IMG/VR virus record: IMGVR_UViG_3300042691_028488
Location: 1-56,097 of that record
Origin: a virus
DNA length: 56,097 nucleotides
Reading direction: 5' to 3' (one strand)
Numbering within the stretch: position 1 is the first letter of the stretch; each line of letters starts with the position of its first letter. Made by a program: the position numbers and the translations under genes. The notes under the pieces are model-generated. The model ran no database searches. It was not told where the DNA came from and saw nothing but the letters and a program-made list of their open reading frames with translations. Below are positions 9,583-17,814 of this stretch, piece by piece.

Positions 9583-10433
9583 AACATAAACTTAAAAATT
9601 TTCCTCACGTATATTATTTTAATCTTGATAATAGGACTGATAGGCGTAAATATATGGAGGACCAATTTGAAAGATGGAATATAACTGATTATACAAGAGT
9701 ATCGGGAACAAAATACTTGGCATCTAAAAAAGATGAATGGAAACATTTAATAGTTGATTATGAAAATTTTAACTTACTAGTTCCAATAGCAGCAAATGCA
9801 ATAAGTCATCTTAGTTTTCTTAAAGATTGGTATAAAAATACCGATGATGAATACTTGATTTTGATGGAGGATGATTATGATCTTAGTTTAATTGAATATT
9901 GGCATTTCGATTGGGACTACTTGATGAATAAAATACCTTATGATTGGGATTGTATTCAGATGGGATATGAAAATCCATTGGGTCTTAGATTTTATTTGCA
10001 CCCTATTGATGCTGCTCATGATTTTGGACCTTGTATGTTGAATAGAAATTATGTTGAAAAATTATTACGTCTTCATTGTGTAGATGATAGATATAAACTA
10101 ATAAACACTGTTTGTAGTGCTGCTTGGAATAGGCAAGAAGATGTTGCTGGATCTGGGACAGTTGATTACTTTATGTGTCATCCTGGTAAAACTTATACAA
10201 TACCATTGATAACAACAAATCCAGACTTTGGCAGTTTTGAAAATCATAGTAGAGTTCAACATAACATTTATCGGCAAGGTGGGGATGTTATGGCAAGAAA
10301 TACTTATTATTACTGGTGGAAAAACGAAAGAGATAAATTTACTTTAGATGAATTTTTTACTTACGGAAAACCTAATGATTATTTGATGGTATATAATCCA
10401 ACAAAGTATAGAAATTATGACTATAAAAAATAA
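9573..10433 (+). CDS. GT25-like glycosyltransferase, tandem copy 3
   Basis: This 286-residue copy has intact family features: YYFNLDNRTDRRKYMEDQF, LMEDDYDLSLIEYWHFDW near residue 100, and PYDWDCIQMG. An 86-bp stretch (9822-9907) is identical base for base to 10663-10748 in copy 4, which points to recent duplication or gene conversion. It overlaps copy 4 by 17 bases. A role as a surface-glycan transferase is inferred from family resemblance. Confidence 0.78.
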   Translation: MDLKHKLKNFPHVYYFNLDNRTDRRKYMEDQFERWNITDYTRVSGTKYLASKKDEWKHLIVDYENFNLLVPIAANAISHLSFLKDWYKNTDDEYLILMEDDYDLSLIEYWHFDWDYLMNKIPYDWDCIQMGYENPLGLRFYLHPIDAAHDFGPCMLNRNYVEKLLRLHCVDDRYKLINTVCSAAWNRQEDVAGSGTVDYFMCHPGKTYTIPLITTNPDFGSFENHSRVQHNIYRQGGDVMARNTYYYWWKNERDKFTLDEFFTYGKPNDYLMVYNPTKYRNYDYKK

Positions 10434-11289
10434 GTTAAAAAATTTACCTCATATTTACTATGTAAATCTTGATGAAAGGGATGACCGTAAAAAATATATG
10501 GAAACTCAATTTGATAAGTGGGGTATAAAAAAGTATACAAGAATATCTGCATCAAAATTTTTAGTTTCAGAAAAAGAAACCTGGAAAGATCTTATACTTG
10601 GTGATACTACCAATTCATATTCTTATGCAGTTGCTCATGCACTTACTCATTTCGACTTTTTAAAAGATTGGTATAAAAATACCGATGATGAATACTTGAT
10701 TTTGATGGAGGATGATTATGATCTTAGTTTAATTGAATATTGGCATTTTGATTGGAATTACTTGATGTCCAGATTGCCTTATGATTGGGATTGTATAATG
10801 TTAGGTTTTGAATCACCAGATATTATTCCATTTTACTTACATCCTTTAAATTATGAATATTCTTTGGGTCCTTGTATGTTTAATCGAGGATATGTTGAGA
10901 AGTTATTAAGACTTCATTGTGTTGGTGATAAGTATAGATTAGATAATAATATTGGTAATGCTGTATGGAAAAATCATAAAGGATATTCAACAGTCTCTGG
11001 AACTGGGGATTATTTTTTATGTCAAAATGGAAAAACTTACGCATTACCTTTGATACCACTTAATCCATGTTTTGGTAGTTTTGAAGATAATGTTTGGTTA
11101 CCAAGACCACATATGCAAATTTGTCTTGATACTTATTATGACTGGTGGAAATATGATAGGGATAAATTTTCACTAGATGAATTTTTTACTTATGGAAAAC
11201 CCAGTGATGAAAAAATGAAAAGGGACGTTTCATACTGTGACCCTAAATACTTTTTTAATAAAATGCTCAAAATAAGAGAAAATATGTAA
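10417..11289 (+). CDS. GT25-like glycosyltransferase, tandem copy 4
   Basis: This 290-residue copy is closest to copy 3, sharing an exact 86-bp segment over the acidic motif (10663-10748). The N-terminal YYVNLDERDDRKKYMETQF, MEDDYDLSLIEYW and PYDWDCIMLG blocks are intact. The central segments between the shared blocks differ most from its neighbours, as expected if acceptor or donor binding has diversified. Copy 5 follows after 10 bases without overlap. Confidence 0.78.
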   Translation: MTIKNKLKNLPHIYYVNLDERDDRKKYMETQFDKWGIKKYTRISASKFLVSEKETWKDLILGDTTNSYSYAVAHALTHFDFLKDWYKNTDDEYLILMEDDYDLSLIEYWHFDWNYLMSRLPYDWDCIMLGFESPDIIPFYLHPLNYEYSLGPCMFNRGYVEKLLRLHCVGDKYRLDNNIGNAVWKNHKGYSTVSGTGDYFLCQNGKTYALPLIPLNPCFGSFEDNVWLPRPHMQICLDTYYDWWKYDRDKFSLDEFFTYGKPSDEKMKRDVSYCDPKYFFNKMLKIRENM

Positions 11290-11299
11290 TTAATGTGCT

Positions 11300-12118
11300 A
11301 TGGAACTTCATAATAAATTAGTCGGAATACCAAAAATATATTACTTAAATTATGATCAACATGTAAGTAGAAAGGAATATATTGAAGATCAATTTTCTAA
11401 GATGGGGATATTGAGTTATCAAAGAATATCCACTTCAAAATATCTTGAAAGTAATGTTGATCAGTGGGGTAAAAATGTCTATGATTTAAATTCATATAAG
11501 TTAAATTATGGAGTTGCTGGATATGCTATTTCAGTACTTGAATTTATTAAAACTTGGTTGAATGAAACTGATGAGCAAACATTTATTTTAATAAAAGATA
11601 TAACAGATTTTGAAATAGTTGATAAGTGGAGATATGATTGGAATACTATAATAAAAAACATTCCATATGATTGGGATTGCATTCAATTAGGATTTGAAAA
11701 TGTATCAATAATTCCTTTTTATCTACACCCCATACTTCCAAGTCATACTTTTGGACCATCGTTAATAAATCGTAATTATGCCAAAAAGATAGTTAAGTTA
11801 CACTGTCATGGTGATGGGTATAAACTATCAAATTATATTGCTAATATGAATATGGGTGGTCATTCTGGAACCATTGATTACTTTATTGGACACAATGGTA
11901 AAACATATTCAATGCCACTTTTACCATTAACCGCAAAATTTTTAGATAAAAATAGTAGGAAATTTAAGTTAATATCTGCATGTAGGAATGCTTATTATGA
12001 TTGGTGGGAAAATATGGGTGATAAAATAACTGAAGATGAATTTTTTACGTATGGTAAACCTAATGATATTTCTATGATTAGGAAAGTTAAAAATTATAGT
12101 TGGTGGTCTTTTGAGTGA
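11300..12118 (+). CDS. GT25-like glycosyltransferase, tandem copy 5 (acidic motif lost)
   Basis: This 272-residue paralog reads ILIKDITDFEIVDKW where active copies have ILMEDDYDLxLI. The Glu-Asp-Asp cluster is therefore gone, although PYDWDCIQLGFEN and the C-terminal EDEFFTYGKPND blocks are kept. It is likely catalytically altered or a non-enzymatic relative, yet the frame is fully open. It starts at ATG 11300 and its stop overlaps copy 6 (TGATG). Confidence 0.68.
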   Translation: MELHNKLVGIPKIYYLNYDQHVSRKEYIEDQFSKMGILSYQRISTSKYLESNVDQWGKNVYDLNSYKLNYGVAGYAISVLEFIKTWLNETDEQTFILIKDITDFEIVDKWRYDWNTIIKNIPYDWDCIQLGFENVSIIPFYLHPILPSHTFGPSLINRNYAKKIVKLHCHGDGYKLSNYIANMNMGGHSGTIDYFIGHNGKTYSMPLLPLTAKFLDKNSRKFKLISACRNAYYDWWENMGDKITEDEFFTYGKPNDISMIRKVKNYSWWSFE

Positions 12119-12921
12119 TGGATTTAAAAAATAAATTAAATAATATACCTCATGTCTATTATCTCAATTTAGATAATAGAGAAGATAGAAAAAGGTATAT
12201 GGAAAGACAGTTTTTATATTGGGGTATAAAAAACTATACTAGAGTTTCTACTTCTAATTTTTTAGCATCTAAATCAAAAGAATGGAGCCATTTGATTTAT
12301 GGTGAGGTTAAAAATATACCAGCATATGTTGTTGGTACTGCAATAAGTCACTTTGAGGTGTTAAAGAATTGGTTGAATACAACTAATGATGAATATGTGA
12401 TATTGATGGAAGATGATTATGATTTAAATTTGATTAGATACTGGCATTTTGATTGGGACTACTTGATGTCAAGATTGCCTTATGATTGGGATTGTATTCA
12501 ACTTGGATTTGAAACCAAGACTTATATTCCATTTTTTCTTCATCCAAAAACTAGAGGAAGTTTTTTTGGTCCAGTGTTAATCAAACGAGATTATGCACAA
12601 AAAATATTAGACTTACATACAGTAGGAGAAAAATATTGTTTAGATAGAGTTGTTGGTGATCTTACTTTCAATGGTTGTTCTATTACGGTTGATTATTTTA
12701 TTGGGCATACTGGAAGAACCTATTGTATTCCTTTAATAACAACTAATACCGAGTTGGGTAGTACTGAGTATGATGTTAAAATAGATAGAACTCATCATGA
12801 ATTGTGTAAAAAATACTATTACTGGTGGTGGATAAACAAAAGAAATGATTTTACTTTGGACGAATTTTTTACCTACGGTAAAGTGAATGATGATAAGATG
12901 ACCATATTAGTTGATTGTTGA
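12118..12921 (+). CDS. GT25-like glycosyltransferase, tandem copy 6
   Basis: The last member of the tandem array, 267 residues, with intact YYLNLDNREDRKRYMERQF, LMEDDYDLNLIRYW and PYDWDCIQLGFE motifs. ATG 12118 overlaps the preceding TGA, which suggests translational coupling. A GTG three bases upstream is a less likely start. The -35 box of a host-type promoter for the next gene overlaps its stop codon. Confidence 0.78.
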   Translation: MDLKNKLNNIPHVYYLNLDNREDRKRYMERQFLYWGIKNYTRVSTSNFLASKSKEWSHLIYGEVKNIPAYVVGTAISHFEVLKNWLNTTNDEYVILMEDDYDLNLIRYWHFDWDYLMSRLPYDWDCIQLGFETKTYIPFFLHPKTRGSFFGPVLIKRDYAQKILDLHTVGEKYCLDRVVGDLTFNGCSITVDYFIGHTGRTYCIPLITTNTELGSTEYDVKIDRTHHELCKKYYYWWWINKRNDFTLDEFFTYGKVNDDKMTILVDC

Positions 12922-12946
12922 CATAATAAGATATCTACACTAAAAT
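12918..12946 (+). promoter_or_regulatory. Host-type early promoter
   Basis: TTGACA at 12918-12923, a 17-nt spacer, and TAAAAT at 12941-12946. It overlaps the stop of the last GT25-like gene and lies just upstream of the amidinotransferase start at 12964. Confidence 0.72.
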
Positions 12947-12963
12947 ATATAAATTTGGTATAA

Positions 12964-13941
12964 ATGTATAGTACAAATGAATGGGGAAAATTAAAAAAGG
13001 TTATCGTTGGTGTTGCTGATTATGCAACGATACCTCCTTTAGATAAAAGTCTCCGTACAATTAATTATGCGGATGTTCGTGATGAAAATCTAATTAAAAG
13101 TGGTCCTTATCCCAAGCAAGTTATAGATGAAGCAAATGAAGATTTAGAAATATTTGTTAGTTTTTTAAAGGGACAAGATGTTGAAGTATTAAGACCAAAA
13201 AGAGAAAAAACAGATTATTATAATTTTTGTCCTAGAGATTGTATTTTTGTTCATGGTGAAAAGGCAATTGCTACCCCAATGCCATTAAGAGCAAGAAGGG
13301 ACAACTGGAGATCCATGGAACATCATTTTGATGATGATATTGTAGAATTAAAATGTAACTATATGGATGACTTATATAATGAAAATTGTATTGGTAATCC
13401 TGATATTTTGGCGCTTAATGAAAATATTGTTGCTTTTGATGCTGCTAATGCAATTAGAGCAAACGATCATATTCTATATTTGGTTTCAAATAGTGGTAAT
13501 CGTGCTGGTGGAAAAAGAATTTCTGATGTTTTAAATATTGGATCATCTACTCAATATAAAGTTCATTATTTAGAAAATGTGTATAGTTATGTTCATATTG
13601 ATACTACTGTAGCATTTTTGAGGGAGGGATTGTTATTGGCAAATCCGAGTAGGATTAAAAATAGAGATGTTCTTCCCGAACCATTTAGTAGTTGGGATAT
13701 AATTTGGTGTCCAGAACCTGTGGACATTGGTTATTATCCAGGTTATAATAATGCTTCAGAATGGGTTAATATGAACTTGTTTAGTGTAAATCCAAAATTA
13801 GTTGCTCTTGAAGAGCATCAACATCCAACAAGAAAGGTATTGGAAAAAGCAGGTATTGAATGTGCTATGCTTCCTATGAGGCATCAGCGTACTTTAAGTG
13901 GTGGATTTCATTGTGTTACTTTAGATCTTGAGAGAGAATGA
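12964..13941 (+). CDS. Amidinotransferase-family protein (glycine amidinotransferase-like)
   Basis: This 325-residue guanidino-group-modifying enzyme begins with STNEWGKLKKVIVG, a family hallmark. A catalytic His-Asp region lies in YVHIDTTVAFL (about residue 210), and the nucleophilic Cys is at about 317 in GGFHCVTLDL. Relatives include arginine:glycine and inosamine-phosphate amidinotransferases, which move an amidino group from arginine to an amine. It may guanidinylate an amino sugar made by the adjacent aminotransferases, or make guanidinoacetate. It has its own early promoter and overlaps the dehydrogenase downstream (ATGA). Confidence 0.82.
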   Translation: MYSTNEWGKLKKVIVGVADYATIPPLDKSLRTINYADVRDENLIKSGPYPKQVIDEANEDLEIFVSFLKGQDVEVLRPKREKTDYYNFCPRDCIFVHGEKAIATPMPLRARRDNWRSMEHHFDDDIVELKCNYMDDLYNENCIGNPDILALNENIVAFDAANAIRANDHILYLVSNSGNRAGGKRISDVLNIGSSTQYKVHYLENVYSYVHIDTTVAFLREGLLLANPSRIKNRDVLPEPFSSWDIIWCPEPVDIGYYPGYNNASEWVNMNLFSVNPKLVALEEHQHPTRKVLEKAGIECAMLPMRHQRTLSGGFHCVTLDLERE

Positions 13942-15164
13942 GTATGGAAATAGGTTTTATTGGACTTGGTAAACTTGGAATGCCTTGTGCTGAAGAGATA
14001 GTTCTTCATGGGCATAAAGTTAGTGGATATGATGTCTGTGATCGCACAAGTAATTTAGTTACTGTAGTTGAAACTATTGAAGATGTTGTTAAGAATAAAG
14101 ACATTGTTTTTATTGCCGTACCAACACCACATGATCCAGAATATGATGGATCCAAACCATGTATGGATTTGGATCCAAAAGATTTCAGTTATGATATTGT
14201 TAAACAATGTTTAGTTGAATCTAACAAATACATGAATAAAAACCAACTTTTGGTTCTTATTTCTACTGTTCTTCCTGGTACAACTAGAAATCAATTTTCA
14301 CAATTAGTTCAAAATACAAGTTTTGTTTATAATCCTTATCTTATTGCAATGGGTTCTGTTGCTTGGGATATGGTTAATCCTGAAATGGTTATGATTGGTA
14401 CTGAAGATGGTACTGAAACTGGTGATGCTAAACAATTGATTGAATTTTATAGAACTATTATGGAGAATGATCCTCCGTATGTTGTTGGGACCTGGGATGA
14501 ATGTGAATGTATTAAGGTTTTTTACAACACCTTTATTAGTAGCAAAATTAGTTTTGTGAATATGATACAAGATGTTGCTGAAAAATCTAAAAATATTAAT
14601 GTGGATGTAGTTACTAATGCTTTATGTCTTGGAGCATCTAGGATTATCAGTCCTCATTACATGAAGGCAGGAATGGGTGATGGTGGTGCATGTCATCCGA
14701 GAGATAATATTGCTCTTCGTTATCTTGCTGATAAGTTAGACCTTGGGTATGATTTTTTTGAAGGAATTATGAGATCTCGTGAAATGCAAGCAAAAAAACT
14801 TGCTGAACGTTTGGTTGAACTTTCTAGTAATAATGATATGCCTATTGTTATTCATGGTAAAGCATATAAACCAAAAGTTCCTTATATTGATGGTAGTTAT
14901 AGTATTTTAGTTGGTCATTATTGCACTGAACTAGGAAACCCCCCAATTTACGTTGACAAATATACAGGAGACGAATATACTTCTAATGGTCCAGCAGTTG
15001 TTCTTCTTGCTCATAGTGCATCTACAACATATTGGCATAATAATACTTTAGACGAATTGTATTTTGAAATTCCAGAAAAAAGTATTGTTGTTGATCCATG
15101 GAGAACTTTTAAATCTGATAATGTTACAGTAATACATTATGGTAACACCAGATTTAATCCTTGA
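13938..15164 (+). CDS. UDP-glucose/GDP-mannose dehydrogenase-family enzyme
   Basis: This 408-residue protein begins with a Rossmann motif (IGFIGLGKLGMP), has VFIAVPTPHDPE and LISTVLPGTTR segments, and a catalytic Cys in GDGGACHPRDN near residue 250. A C-terminal domain is also present, unlike in the shorter paralog at 4425. The family oxidises nucleotide sugars to uronic acids in two NAD-dependent steps. It overlaps the amidinotransferase gene. The promoter of mazG overlaps its stop codon. Confidence 0.85.
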   Translation: MSMEIGFIGLGKLGMPCAEEIVLHGHKVSGYDVCDRTSNLVTVVETIEDVVKNKDIVFIAVPTPHDPEYDGSKPCMDLDPKDFSYDIVKQCLVESNKYMNKNQLLVLISTVLPGTTRNQFSQLVQNTSFVYNPYLIAMGSVAWDMVNPEMVMIGTEDGTETGDAKQLIEFYRTIMENDPPYVVGTWDECECIKVFYNTFISSKISFVNMIQDVAEKSKNINVDVVTNALCLGASRIISPHYMKAGMGDGGACHPRDNIALRYLADKLDLGYDFFEGIMRSREMQAKKLAERLVELSSNNDMPIVIHGKAYKPKVPYIDGSYSILVGHYCTELGNPPIYVDKYTGDEYTSNGPAVVLLAHSASTTYWHNNTLDELYFEIPEKSIVVDPWRTFKSDNVTVIHYGNTRFNP

Positions 15165-15189
15165 CTAAATCTAAGTTTATTGGTATTAT
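15161..15189 (+). promoter_or_regulatory. Host-type early promoter of mazG
   Basis: TTGACT at 15161-15166, a 17-nt spacer, and TATTAT at 15184-15189, 24 bases upstream of the mazG start. The -35 element contains the stop codon of the preceding gene. Confidence 0.75.
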
Positions 15190-15212
15190 AACACTGAAGG
15201 TATTGAAAATTT

Positions 15213-15620
15213 ATGGCAACTATTGACACCCAAAAATATATTGAATTTGTACGTCAAACTACTAGTGCTGCTAGTACTGATTATGCAGCATTCTTGTCTC
15301 GTCTGACTGAATTAGAAACTCTTGATTGTGATGTTCCTCGTCTTCTGACTGCTGCAATTGGTATGGGTGCAGAAGCGGGAGAGTTTACTGAAATTGTTAA
15401 GAAAATTATCTTTCAAGGTAAACCTTATAATCAAGATAATATTGAACACCTTAAAATTGAGTTAGGTGATATTCTCTGGTATGCTGCTCAGGCATGTATG
15501 GCACTAGATGTTACTTTTGAAGAAGTTATGGAACGTAATTATAAGAAACTTAGTGCTCGATATCCAGAAGGATCATTTGATGTGTATCGTTCCGAAAATA
15601 GAGTAGAAGGGGATCTTTGA
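15213..15620 (+). CDS. mazG: MazG-type nucleoside triphosphate pyrophosphohydrolase
   Basis: This 135-residue protein has the all-alpha NTP pyrophosphatase signature. GAEAGEFTEIVKK provides ExxE-type metal ligands and HLKIELGDILWYAA provides the second acidic helix. mazG is a well-known cyanophage auxiliary gene, proposed to alter nucleotide pools or alarmone levels. It is transcribed alone from its own early promoter and ends at a strong terminator. Confidence 0.92.
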   Translation: MATIDTQKYIEFVRQTTSAASTDYAAFLSRLTELETLDCDVPRLLTAAIGMGAEAGEFTEIVKKIIFQGKPYNQDNIEHLKIELGDILWYAAQACMALDVTFEEVMERNYKKLSARYPEGSFDVYRSENRVEGDL

Positions 15621-15627
15621 TAATATT

Positions 15628-15651
15628 CCTCCCAATTTGGGAGGTTTTTTT
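15628..15651 (+). terminator. Intrinsic terminator after mazG
   Basis: The inverted repeat CCTCCC-AATTT-GGGAGG (15628-15644) is followed by seven T. The last T is also the first base of a late promoter box. Confidence 0.9.
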
Positions 15652-15658
15652 ATAAATA
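15651..15658 (+). promoter_or_regulatory. T4-type late promoter TATAAATA
   Basis: An exact TATAAATA directly after the mazG terminator U-tract, 23 bases before the start of the 15682 gene. It fits the gp55-dependent late promoter consensus of T4-like phages. Confidence 0.82.
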
Positions 15659-15681
15659 TTTTTATAAAAAGAATTAGGAAA

Positions 15682-16320
15682 ATGGATTTTTGCAACCCAG
15701 ACGGAATGAAAGATTTATACAAATCGATATACCTAACTGAAGAAGTTGATATTGATGAAAATAGAAAAATGGCACGGGATCCAGAAGGTCGCAATTCTGG
15801 ACATTCCAAACAACCAGATCCTTCTAAACCTGGATTTACTGGTACTGGGAATATGACTATTGATCAAATTAGAAAAATGAGTGCTCGCATTAAAAAGGAA
15901 AAAGAGCAAAATGAGGGAATTGATCTTTATGATCAAATGCTTGAATTCTTATGTGTAGAAGGATATGCAGAAGACCTAGATGATGCTGAATGGATTATGG
16001 CAAATTGCTTAATAGGTGAAGATATTGTAGAAATTCTTGAAGGTAGAAAAGAACCTAATTTTGATAAAATGAAAAGGCAAGAAGATCGACATAGAACAAA
16101 AGCAGTTAAGCAAAAAGGTGGTAGTAGAGGTTCTTCTAAAAATCGTGCAATGAAGATGAGTTCAATTCGCGGTGCTTTAGAGCGTGGTGAAGATCCAAGA
16201 GCAGATGGTTATGGTGGCAAACGTGCTGAGCGCGGAAATCCACCTGAAGATCATCGTGCAGCATTTTCAAAAAATCCATTGAATAATCCACCTAGAAGAG
16301 TTAAGAAACCAGGTGTTTGA
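15682..16320 (+). CDS. Lys-rich late protein, putative internal or virion protein
   Basis: This 212-residue hydrophilic protein is not recognised as an enzyme. Residues 18-20 read LTE after MKDLYKSIY, which resembles the T4 capsid-targeting sequence cut by the prohead protease. A segment FLCVEGYAEDLDDAEWIMANCL matches a motif at the C-terminus of the 27442 protein (EYLVSEGYAD and IMANMSEEW). The C-terminal half is strongly basic (KQKGGSRGSSKNRAMKMSS). The start at 15682 is chosen because the late promoter and a purine-rich leader precede it. Packaging in the capsid is an inference. Confidence 0.72.
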   Translation: MDFCNPDGMKDLYKSIYLTEEVDIDENRKMARDPEGRNSGHSKQPDPSKPGFTGTGNMTIDQIRKMSARIKKEKEQNEGIDLYDQMLEFLCVEGYAEDLDDAEWIMANCLIGEDIVEILEGRKEPNFDKMKRQEDRHRTKAVKQKGGSRGSSKNRAMKMSSIRGALERGEDPRADGYGGKRAERGNPPEDHRAAFSKNPLNNPPRRVKKPGV

Positions 16321-16345
16321 TAAATAACACGGAAGGTTGCCACCA

Positions 16346-16372
16346 CCCCTTGACTTTTTAGTTGGGGGGTTT
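16346..16372 (+). terminator. Weak terminator-like hairpin overlapping a promoter
   Basis: CCCC...GAC can pair with GTT...GGGG around a TTTTTA loop and is followed by TTTT. The stem has a bulge and a G-U pair. The -35 box of the tRNA promoter lies inside it. Confidence 0.45.
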
Positions 16373-16378
16373 TATAAT
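16350..16378 (+). promoter_or_regulatory. Host-type promoter for tRNA-Ala/tRNA-Leu
   Basis: TTGACT at 16350-16355, a 17-nt spacer, and a perfect TATAAT at 16373-16378, 65 bases upstream of tRNA-Ala. It likely also serves the 16634 gene. Confidence 0.8.
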
Positions 16379-16442
16379 ATATAATTGATAGAGGGTAAGT
16401 CACTGTTACATCCTTATGAGGTGTATCACACTTACTCCATCT

Positions 16443-16515
16443 GGGGAATTAGCTCAGTTGGTAGAGCAGCGCCTTTGCAAGGCGAAGGTCAGGAGTTCAA
16501 GTCTCCTATTCTCCA
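16443..16515 (+). tRNA. tRNA-Ala(TGC)
   Basis: A complete cloverleaf of 73 nt. The acceptor GGGGAAT pairs with ATTCTCC (one G-U). The anticodon loop TTTGCAA gives TGC, and the T-loop is TTCAAGT. No CCA is encoded. Confidence 0.95.
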
Positions 16516-16518
16516 CTT

Positions 16519-16600
16519 GCCCAAATGGCGGAATTGGTAGACGCGCTGGGTTTAGGTTCCAGTGAAGTAATTCGTGGAGGTTCAAGTCCTCTTTTGGGTA
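16519..16600 (+). tRNA. tRNA-Leu(TAG)
   Basis: An 82-nt class II tRNA with acceptor GCCCAAA/TTTGGGT, anticodon loop TTTAGGT (TAG) and a long variable arm, as expected for leucine. It starts 3 bases after tRNA-Ala, so the two are co-transcribed. Confidence 0.95.
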
Positions 16601-16633
16601 CTCTAAATAGTTGAAAAATCATTATAATGTGTA

Positions 16634-17782
16634 ATGGTAAAAAAAACAAAAAATGTGGACAAACTTCTTTCCAGGATGTCTGCAGCATTTCAAAAAAATA
16701 TTAAAAATATACCCAGCAGATCTTTAATACAAGATGCTATTCCCAATATTGGTAACATATCTGAGGGTATTTTTGCAGCAGCAATTTGTGCAAGATTTTT
16801 TACCAGAAAGAAAAGACTTGCAGTATCTGATGTTATTAATATAATTAATCAATTAAGCAATCCAAAAATTATACCTGGTAAAAAAAGTGTCTTTTCGGAA
16901 TTAAATTTAAAGGCACCAAATAAGAATTCAAAAATAAAAAAAGATGATTTGAAATTGAGAATTGAATTATCATCAGTTAATATGGAGTATTTGAAAGATT
17001 ATAAAAATAATTCAAAAGAATTATTGCCCTATGTAAATTCTTCCATTCAATATGCTAATAGTAAAATTGTTATGGAATGGGCAAAAATGGTCTATGAAAA
17101 TAATAGGTACGATAAAATTGAAGTTTTGGCAAAAGGAACTACATCTGGAAGAACAACAAAAGTTGATGTAGAAACAAAGATAACGAATGATGAGAATGAA
17201 CTAGTAGTTGTAGATCTAGTTTCATTAAAAGCAGGAGATGTAAAACAGTTTGGACAAAAGGGAGGAGTTGAATTTAAAAATCAAAAAGAATTTTTTGAAA
17301 ATCTTTTTGATATAAGTATAGATTCTCTACAAACTTCTTATAATACTTTGATACAAAATAAACAGTATGTAACCGCTATTTCTGAAGTTTATGATAAAAT
17401 AAGTACAGAATTATCTCAAAATCTATCTAATCAAAGAACATCTAAAATTGTTTTTGATAAACTTGGTGATGGAATTAAATATTATGCTACTATGAAAGAT
17501 GAAAACGTTAAGATGGTTCATTTAAATTTAAATGAAGCAAGACTATATGATCTTGGAAAATTAGATGAACTTTTTTCTACTTTTCAATATAGAGTTAGAT
17601 ATGTAACATATGGAAAAGATGGTGATAACTTACCTATGTTACAACTTGTAGAAAAAATAACAAATAAAACATTAATTACTATTAGATGTAAAAAAGAAAC
17701 TTCTTCAAAGGGTAAAGTATATTATAGAAATTATTTGGAAAAAGAAGAACTATTTACTGAGTTTTTATCTAGGGTCATTTAA
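16634..17782 (+). CDS. Unknown protein with nuclease-like (PD-(D/E)xK?) motif
   Basis: This 382-residue soluble protein has a basic N-terminus (MVKKTKNVDKLLSRM) and no signal peptide. The middle contains TTKVDVETKI followed by VVVDLVSLKAGDVKQFGQKGG. The D...SLKxG...KQFGQ pattern is reminiscent of restriction-type PD-(D/E)xK nucleases, which often carry a Lys in a short strand followed by Gln. This is a visual resemblance only. It follows the tRNA pair with no promoter of its own except a weak TCTAAATA at 16602. Confidence 0.6.
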   Translation: MVKKTKNVDKLLSRMSAAFQKNIKNIPSRSLIQDAIPNIGNISEGIFAAAICARFFTRKKRLAVSDVINIINQLSNPKIIPGKKSVFSELNLKAPNKNSKIKKDDLKLRIELSSVNMEYLKDYKNNSKELLPYVNSSIQYANSKIVMEWAKMVYENNRYDKIEVLAKGTTSGRTTKVDVETKITNDENELVVVDLVSLKAGDVKQFGQKGGVEFKNQKEFFENLFDISIDSLQTSYNTLIQNKQYVTAISEVYDKISTELSQNLSNQRTSKIVFDKLGDGIKYYATMKDENVKMVHLNLNEARLYDLGKLDELFSTFQYRVRYVTYGKDGDNLPMLQLVEKITNKTLITIRCKKETSSKGKVYYRNYLEKEELFTEFLSRVI

Positions 17783-17787
17783 AAAAG

Positions 17788-17795
17788 AATAAATA
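17788..17795 (+). promoter_or_regulatory. Late promoter box AATAAATA
   Basis: AATAAATA (one mismatch to TATAAATA) lies in the gap between two genes, 20 bases before ATG 17815. Confidence 0.6.
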
Positions 17796-17814
17796 TTTGT
17801 ATATTAAAAAACAT

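Noticed and set aside
7859-12921. CRISPR-like repeats in the tandem gene array
   Set aside because: Repeats are diverged coding paralogs of 800-900 bp, not short direct repeats with spacers.
16319-16326. Late-promoter-like GATAAATA after the 15682 gene
   Set aside because: No gene start within 100 bases; it overlaps the stop codon and is followed by a terminator-like hairpin, so it is probably fortuitous.
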